This document shows, piece after piece, positions 59,380-64,000 of a stretch of DNA of 64,000 nucleotides (positions are counted from its first letter, which is position 1; each line of letters starts with the position of its first letter). Source of the stretch: Paractinoplanes durhamensis (lineage in GTDB: Bacteria; Actinomycetota; Actinomycetes; Mycobacteriales; Micromonosporaceae); NCBI RefSeq assembly GCF_016862175.1, contig NZ_BOML01000012.1, forward strand, positions 62,001-126,000, given 5' to 3'. The notes under the pieces are model-generated. The model had not been told where the DNA came from. It did not search any database and saw only the letters and a list, made by a program, of their open reading frames with translations. A program made the position numbers and the translations under genes.

Positions 59380-59921
59380 GACGCCTCCCTGGCCCCGGCC
59401 CGGCGCACCACACGCAACAGATACTCCCGGCGATTCTGCGGATCCGGACCCGTGCGGTCCCGCGACGGCGCCGGCCCGCGGACCGGCGGTGGCCAGGAAC
59501 GGGTTGGCTCGGCGAGGGCGGCGTGCAGGTCGGCCCGGCGGGCCGCGAGCACCGCGGTCTCCAGGCTGGGCGGCGCGAATTGCGCTTTCCGCGCTGCTTG
59601 ATGGCGTACGCCGACCGGGTCCCCGATCTTGATTTTCGTCAGGCCGCGCACCGTGCCGATCTGACCGGCCCGGATCTCCGCCGCCGCCCGGGTCGCGCCG
59701 TCGGCGAACACCTGCAGGCCGGTGACCCGGTCCGCGCCGACGGTGTCGCGGACCCGCAGCGTGCCGGCGAACATCCGCAGGTAGGCGACCTTCTCCCCGG
59801 CCACCTTGTGCACGAAGATCAGGGTTTCGTCGATGACACCGGCGGCGTACAGCAGCCGCTCGGTGAGGCTGGTCTTACCGGCGTCGACGTGCGCCAGGAT
59901 GCCGAGATTGAGCGTTTGCAA
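59376..59921 (-). pseudogene. TetM/OtrA-like ribosomal protection gene with the GTPase core deleted
   Basis: Residues 1-31 (LNLGILAHVDAGKTSLTERL then LYAAGVID) are the perfect start of a tetracycline ribosomal-protection protein, with P-loop AHVDAGKT. The sequence then jumps in frame to the domain-II region VHKVAGEKVAYLRMFAGTLR, VTGLQVFADGATRAAAEIRA, GTVRGLTKIKIGDPVG and QFAPPSLET, skipping about 250 residues including switch II and the G4 motif. It ends in unrelated Arg-rich codons. It cannot be a functional protection protein. Confidence 0.8.
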
Positions 59922-60267
59922 GCGTCATGTCCCTCACGGTGAGCCGGATTCCTTCCAGGTCGGACATGAACGCAGCGCGCATCTCGGTTTCCTTTCGCTC
60001 GGCAGTGGCCGGATCAGCAGATCAGGGCAGTGGTGGCCCTCGCAACCGGTTTCAGGCCACGCGCTTGTGTAGCTGACCGAGCACCACAAACAGGGGCCGG
60101 CCGAGCAGCGCCTGGTGGACCGCCGGTGCGACCTTCTCGCGGGCGATCGCGTCCGGATCGCGGAACTTCGAAGGGCCTGTTCTCGGTGATCGTCGGGCAT
60201 GCCACGTTCTGCATCGTCGTGGTCTACAACAACGCGCCGGCCCGCTATCGATGCCAGACTGTCGGTC
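59922..60267. other. Degenerate interval before the toxin gene
   Basis: No complete gene. On the minus strand, codons just right of 60052 read KFRDPDAIAREKVAPAVHQA then LLGRPLFVVLGQLHKRVA and a stop, which looks like the C-terminal end of a real protein whose body is missing. The stretch is AT-richer than its neighbours and probably debris between the TetM-like remnant and the toxin locus. Confidence 0.4.
60255..60267 (+). promoter_or_regulatory. Leaderless-type promoter of the toxin gene
   Basis: CAGACT (60255-60260), seven bases before GTG 60268. Confidence 0.4.
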
Positions 60268-61497
60268 GTGGACCGGGAAAGACTCCTGGAGAAGACGCCG
60301 GCCGCAGCCCGCAGCGCGCCGGTGCCGGCCGACGGCGGGAACGCCGCGATCGCCCGGCTCGTGAGCACGCCCGGCGACGTGCTGCTCGAGCCGATGCCGG
60401 TCAGCCCGGCCCAGATCCGCGTCCTCGGCGACTACACCGACGAGCAGATCTCGCTCGAGCTGTACGGCATCACCACCGTCCCGATCAACTACCTCAGCCA
60501 CGACTCAGTCGAGGTCTTCTACAGCACGCTGCTGCCCAAGTGGCGCCCGGCGTTCCGGCTGACCGCCTCGGAGTGGGAGAAGACCGGCGCCGAGGAAAAG
60601 GAGAAGATCGGCAAGGAGGTCGACGGCAAGGTCGTGTGGGGCGAGCGCGACCGCTGGGAGCCGATCCGCGATCCGCACCGCGGCGGCCTGGTGGTGGCGT
60701 ACGGGCGGTCCAGCGGCGGCTACACCGAGATCCGGAACACCGCCGGCGAGATCGTCTTCGTCGACGAGAAGCCGATCGAGCCGGTCCGCATCCCGATCAT
60801 CGACGACATCGGCGACGCGCTGAAGGGTCTGGGCTACGCCGCGGTCGGCGTCGTGGACGCGTGGCTCGAGGACAACTGGGCCGCGCTCGGGTTGCCGCCG
60901 CACGAGCAGCCGCTGGCCACGCTGCTGGGCATCCCGCCCGACTCGGTGGCGTACCGGATCGGCCGGGGCGGCGGGCACCTGCTCTCGCTGCTGCAGGCGG
61001 CCGCCGAGATCGTCGGCGGCGCCGCGATCGTCGCCGGCGGGGCCGGCGAGATGATGGTCGGCATCGCCACCACCCCGGCCGGCGGCGTCGGCCTGGTGAT
61101 CATGCCGGTGGCAGTGGTGACCGTGGCCGCCGGCACGGCCGTGGTCGTGCACGGCGGCGCGCTGGCCGCCGCGATGTTCCGCAACGCGTCCGGCGGTGGG
61201 GGAGGCGGCGGTGGCGGCGGCGGCAAGAAGCGCGGCGAATGGAAGATCACGAAGGAAGGCACAGCCGAGTCCCGGCGCGGGAAGATGGGCCGTTACGACA
61301 AGTCCAAGAGCGACGGGCTGTGGTGGTCCCGCGACACCGAGGGGCACGGCGGCTCGAAGTGGAAGGTCTTCGAGGAGGGCAATGACGGCCTGCACTGGAA
61401 GGCGGACGCCGACGAGTTCGGCGACTTCATCGTGGGTAAGCACAAGGGGCCTACGGGCAAGTTCATCCCCTGGTCCGAGCTGATCCCGATCCAATGA
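60268..61497 (+). CDS. Polymorphic toxin with C-terminal toxin domain
   Basis: A 409-residue multidomain protein. The N-terminal part has GGNAAIARLVSTPGDVLLEP, like leader regions of toxins delivered by contractile injection systems. A hydrophobic region (about 250-305, VGGAAIVAGGAGEMMVG, LVIMPVAVVTVAAGTAVVV) may cross membrane. An eleven-glycine linker (310-320) leads to the C-terminal 85 residues, with SKSDGLWWSRDTEGHGGSKW and FIVGKHKGPTGKFIPW, which resemble a nuclease-like toxin tip of the Ntox class. The stop overlaps the downstream immunity-like gene. Delivery route and target are inferred. Confidence 0.75.
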   Translation: MDRERLLEKTPAAARSAPVPADGGNAAIARLVSTPGDVLLEPMPVSPAQIRVLGDYTDEQISLELYGITTVPINYLSHDSVEVFYSTLLPKWRPAFRLTASEWEKTGAEEKEKIGKEVDGKVVWGERDRWEPIRDPHRGGLVVAYGRSSGGYTEIRNTAGEIVFVDEKPIEPVRIPIIDDIGDALKGLGYAAVGVVDAWLEDNWAALGLPPHEQPLATLLGIPPDSVAYRIGRGGGHLLSLLQAAAEIVGGAAIVAGGAGEMMVGIATTPAGGVGLVIMPVAVVTVAAGTAVVVHGGALAAAMFRNASGGGGGGGGGGGKKRGEWKITKEGTAESRRGKMGRYDKSKSDGLWWSRDTEGHGGSKWKVFEEGNDGLHWKADADEFGDFIVGKHKGPTGKFIPWSELIPIQ

Positions 61498-61901
61498 TCA
61501 CCAGTGCCGAGGAGTTCGTCCGGTTGCGCACCAGCGAGGTGCCGGAGGAGTACCGCCGCGCCGCCCACGAGCCGGCGCCGCTCGACGTGTGGCTCCAGGT
61601 CGTCGCGACCCATCCGGAGATGCGCTTCTGGGTGGCACAGAACAAAACCGTGCCCCGCTCGGTGCTGGAGCTGCTGGCCGCCGACCCGGACGTGCGGGTA
61701 CGGGAGATGGTGGCCCGCAAGCGCAGCGCCGGCGAAGCCCTGCTGCTTCGGCTGGCCACCGACCGCCGGCCGAGCGTGCGCCGAGCGGTGGCCGGCAACC
61801 CCAAGGCCCCCGCCGCCGTGCTCGCCCAGCTCCGCCTGGATCCCGACGACGGGGTGGCCCGCGCCGCCGACCGCCCACTCACCGAGCCCCCAGCCGACTA
61901 A
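61494..61901 (+). CDS. HEAT-like repeat protein, probable immunity protein
   Basis: A 135-residue helical repeat protein. It opens MITSAEEFVRLRTSEVPEEY, then repeats of about 24 residues such as THPEMRFWVAQNKTVPRSVL, ADPDVRVREMVARKRSAGEA, TDRRPSVRRAVAGNPKAPAA and LDPDDGVARAA. Leucine-rich-variant/HEAT immunity proteins of this kind accompany toxins with the same C-terminal domain. ATG 61494 overlaps the toxin stop (ATGA), the strict coupling expected for toxin and immunity genes. Confidence 0.78.
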   Translation: MITSAEEFVRLRTSEVPEEYRRAAHEPAPLDVWLQVVATHPEMRFWVAQNKTVPRSVLELLAADPDVRVREMVARKRSAGEALLLRLATDRRPSVRRAVAGNPKAPAAVLAQLRLDPDDGVARAADRPLTEPPAD

Positions 61902-61920
61902 ACCCCGCCCGTGGGGCCTT
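61902..61920. terminator. Possible short bidirectional hairpin
   Basis: CCCC-GCCCGT-GGGG followed by CCTTTC lies in the 19-bp gap between the convergent immunity and DUF6204 genes. The stem is only four to five pairs, so termination is uncertain. Confidence 0.3.
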
Positions 61921-62274
61921 TCAGGCGCGTTTGTCGGCCTCGCGGCGGCCGCGTTTGCCGAGGGGCACCTCGGACATGTCGACGGACTGCGAGGTCAGGT
62001 TCTTCACCGGATAACCCCGCTGCGCCATCCACGCCGCCGCCTTCTCCTCGGCCTCCAGAGCGAGCAGGGGGATCTCGTCCTCCTGCTGCGCCTCGGCGAG
62101 GAACCGGAACGTGAAGAACGGCCGGCCCGGCAGGTCGTACGCCAGATAGCCGTCCGCCGTGTACTCGGTGTGATGCAGGGTGTGCTGCTCCTGCTCGGCG
62201 ACCAGCTCGGCCTGCTGGCCGGCGCTGAGCTTGTCGAACGCACCCCGCACGGTGACCCGGACAGTCCGGCTCAT
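61921..62274 (-). CDS. DUF6204-family protein
   Basis: A 117-residue soluble protein: SRTVRVTVRGAFDKLSAGQQ, LAYDLPGRPFFTFRFL, and AAAWMAQRGYPVKNLTSQSV ending in PLGKRGRR. These blocks match an uncharacterised actinobacterial family of the same length. ATG 62274 gives the conserved MSRT start. Function unknown. Confidence 0.8.
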   Translation of the reverse strand: MSRTVRVTVRGAFDKLSAGQQAELVAEQEQHTLHHTEYTADGYLAYDLPGRPFFTFRFLAEAQQEDEIPLLALEAEEKAAAWMAQRGYPVKNLTSQSVDMSEVPLGKRGRREADKRA

Positions 62275-62299
62275 CTGTCTCACCCTTTTTCGTCGCTGA

Positions 62300-62896
62300 C
62301 TACCGGCGGCCAGTATCCGGCCCGGCCCCCGATCGCGACACCGAAATATCGTGCGGCCAGCCGATCTCGTCGAAGAACTCCTCGGTCGCCTGCACCACCT
62401 GGATGAGCACGCCGATCGACGCGACCACCGGGCCCGGCACATACATGCCGTGATCGGCGTTCGGGACCTCGAACACGTGCGGGGTCAGCCGCCGCGCCAC
62501 GGCACCGTCCCACGACCGGTCGCCGGTGCCGCCGATCAGCAGCATCGGCGCGGTCGCCCGTTCCAGGGCCGCCACCACGTGCGGCAGGTGCAGCAGCGGG
62601 GTCAGCCAGATCGCCGGCAGATCCCGCTCGGCGGCCAGCACCGACGCGTTCGTGCCCAGCGACTTACCGATCAGCAGTGGCCGCCCGCCGACCCGGTCGA
62701 GCAGCGGCGTCACCTCACCGCGCACCCACTCCATCGTGCTCGGCTCGTACACCTCGGGAATACCCGGCGGGGTGGCCACCCACTCGTGCCGGTGCACCGT
62801 CGCCCCGCGCGCCTCCGCCGCATCGCTGGTGTAGAGCGGCAGTGGTGAGAGCGTGCCGCCCATCCGGCCCGGAAGCACCACGACATCGGTAGTCAT
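62300..62896 (-). CDS. Small alpha/beta hydrolase
   Basis: A 198-residue alpha/beta-hydrolase-fold protein: nucleophile elbow LLIGKSLGTNASVLAA (GKSLG), acid strand MLLIGGTGDRSWD and His in VPNADHGMYVPG. It lacks a cap domain. The substrate is unknown. TAGGGT six bases before ATG 62896 (62908-62903) suggests a leaderless start. Confidence 0.82.
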   Translation of the reverse strand: MTTDVVVLPGRMGGTLSPLPLYTSDAAEARGATVHRHEWVATPPGIPEVYEPSTMEWVRGEVTPLLDRVGGRPLLIGKSLGTNASVLAAERDLPAIWLTPLLHLPHVVAALERATAPMLLIGGTGDRSWDGAVARRLTPHVFEVPNADHGMYVPGPVVASIGVLIQVVQATEEFFDEIGWPHDISVSRSGAGPDTGRR

Positions 62897-62927
62897 GCCG
62901 CGACCCTACGACAGAAATCGATGCGCT

Positions 62928-63482
62928 TCAGCCCGGCGCGGGGCCGAACCGGAATGCGATCCCGCGCGGGTCCGGCACCTCGATCAGCCCGGTGACATCG
63001 GTGAACTCGGCGAGGCGGGTCAGGCCGGCGGCGGCCGTGTCGGCCCCGCTGAGCTGCACGGTTATCCCGGTGAACGTCAGCCACGCGTCGGCGGTGATCT
63101 CGGCCGGGCCGAGGCCGTCGATGTCCCCGGCGACGGTGACCGCCACCCGGATCCGCGGCCCGTCCTGCTCGGTCACCCGCAGCTCGACCCGGTCGTAGCG
63201 GTGATGACCGGTGTGGTGGACGCTGGCCTCGGCCGGCTCGGCGAACGCATCACACGCCGACGACCGCCCGGCCAGGTCCTGCCAGCTGTTGGCGGCCAGG
63301 GGCAGCCACTCCACGGTCAGCTCCGCCGGCCGGCCGCCGACCGGCGCGAACGGCACCCGGAAATTCCAGGTCAGCGCCGGCGGCAGGCCGACGGTCTGAT
63401 TGTCGAACAGCAGCCCGTGCCACTCCCCGCCGGCGGCGGGGACCAGGTCGCGGGGGCTCAGCGGCCCTTCGGTGTCACCCAC
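62928..63482 (-). CDS. Conserved hypothetical protein, beta-rich
   Basis: A 184-residue soluble protein of unknown function. Beta-strand-like blocks include GLLFDNQTVGLPPALTWNFR, AELTVEWLPLA, RYDRVELRVTEQDGPRIRVA and AWLTFTGITVQLSG. No catalytic motif stands out. GAAGAT seven bases before GTG 63482 favours this start over an ATG nine codons upstream (63509). Confidence 0.6.
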   Translation of the reverse strand: MGDTEGPLSPRDLVPAAGGEWHGLLFDNQTVGLPPALTWNFRVPFAPVGGRPAELTVEWLPLAANSWQDLAGRSSACDAFAEPAEASVHHTGHHRYDRVELRVTEQDGPRIRVAVTVAGDIDGLGPAEITADAWLTFTGITVQLSGADTAAAGLTRLAEFTDVTGLIEVPDPRGIAFRFGPAPG

Positions 63483-63520
63483 GGCGGGGATCTTCCCACA
63501 ACCGGGCACCCCGCCCGAAA

Positions 63521-63964
63521 TCAGACGCCCGGCAGGTGACCGTTGACCGCCCGGGCCGCCGCCGCGAACTCGGCCAGTTCGACCACTTCGACGCCGGCGG
63601 CGATCAGCAACGCCACCCCTTCGCAGGTGACGAAGACGTCCGGTTCACGCCACGCGAGCACCACGCGGGGGATCCGCGCCGCCAGGATCAGCGCCGTGCA
63701 GGTCGCGTCCGGCCGGTGCGCCCGCTTCGAACACGGCTCCAGGGTGCTGTACAGCGTCGCGGCGGCCAGCCGCGGATCACCGGCCGCTTTCAGCAGCGCC
63801 GACTCCTCGGCGTGCACGAGCGGGTCGGTGTCGCGGGACCAGCCGGCCGCCATCTCGGCGCCGGTCTCATCGACCAGGACGGCACCGACCGCGAACGCCG
63901 TGGCCGACCGCGGCGACCGGTGCGCCAGCGTGATCGCGTGGCTCATCCACCGCTGGTCGTCCAT
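63521..63964 (-). CDS. RibD-like cytidine/deoxycytidylate deaminase-fold protein
   Basis: A 147-residue zinc deaminase. His51-Ala-Glu53 (VHAEESALL) and Cys78/Cys89 in STLEPCSKRAHRPDATC are the zinc ligands and proton shuttle, with the PC-(x)10-C spacing of riboflavin-type (RibD N-terminal) deaminases. It lacks the fused reductase domain of RibD, so the substrate may differ from the riboflavin intermediate. GGAAGGAG about nine bases upstream of ATG 63964 gives a good ribosome site. Confidence 0.87.
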   Translation of the reverse strand: MDDQRWMSHAITLAHRSPRSATAFAVGAVLVDETGAEMAAGWSRDTDPLVHAEESALLKAAGDPRLAAATLYSTLEPCSKRAHRPDATCTALILAARIPRVVLAWREPDVFVTCEGVALLIAAGVEVVELAEFAAAARAVNGHLPGV

Positions 63965-64000
63965 CCGGCAACGCTCCTTCCGCGCAACGCTCCGACGATA

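Overview
The window is GC-rich actinobacterial DNA. Many genes start with GTG or TTG, coding is dense, ATGA/GTGA stop-start overlaps are frequent, and many first genes have a TAnnnT-like -10 box only 6-8 bases before the start codon, as in leaderless transcripts. A FliA/WhiG-type sigma factor, a remnant of a mycothiol-dependent isomerase and a MmyB-type regulator suggest a filamentous actinomycete. Micromonosporaceae, perhaps Actinoplanes, is my best guess, but no rRNA or other decisive marker is present.

Left part (1-16.7 kb): a clipped DHFR-family gene; a membrane protein with a SigE-family sigma factor; peptide deformylase; regulators; an aldo/keto reductase; a compact NIS siderophore operon on the minus strand (two IucA/IucC synthetases and a PLP decarboxylase); an ABC-F ATPase; a tyrosine recombinase; uppP; an acetyltransferase; a tail-to-tail pair of Nudix paralogues; and a membrane acyltransferase. 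Two intergenic regions, before the first regulator and before the siderophore operon, share the palindrome CATCCTAGGATG and a conserved 23-mer about 60 bp away.

Middle (16.7-28.3 kb): what looks like an uncharacterised biosynthetic locus. A MIO-type aromatic amino acid ammonia-lyase/aminomutase sits between two paralogous FOXRED2-like flavoproteins. An adenylate-forming enzyme, an FMN hydroxyacid oxidase, a membrane-anchored P450-like protein, a cation/proton antiporter with a perfect 57-bp internal duplication, and a two-component system complete it. Next come a GntR/MFS pair, an operon with two dynamin-like GTPases and an acidic protein, a large LuxR-type regulator with a small HTH partner, an APH-like kinase/oxidoreductase pair, an alpha/beta hydrolase, a PlsC-like acyltransferase and several hypotheticals.

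Right part (43-64 kb): a decayed stretch (5'-truncated MDMPI and methyltransferase genes, and a DinB gene frameshifted by a 29-bp triplication) leads to a convincing Xer/dif site at 47618-47645. After a gene-poor 0.7 kb comes a tyrosine recombinase whose start codon lies in a second dif-like palindrome. Then follow ohr/ohrR, small enzymes, a FliA-like sigma factor, a DesK/DesR-like system with an ABC-2 exporter, an APH, a gutted TetM/OtrA-like gene, a polymorphic-toxin/immunity pair and assorted small proteins ending with a RibD-like deaminase. No rRNA, tRNA, CRISPR array or transposase gene was seen.
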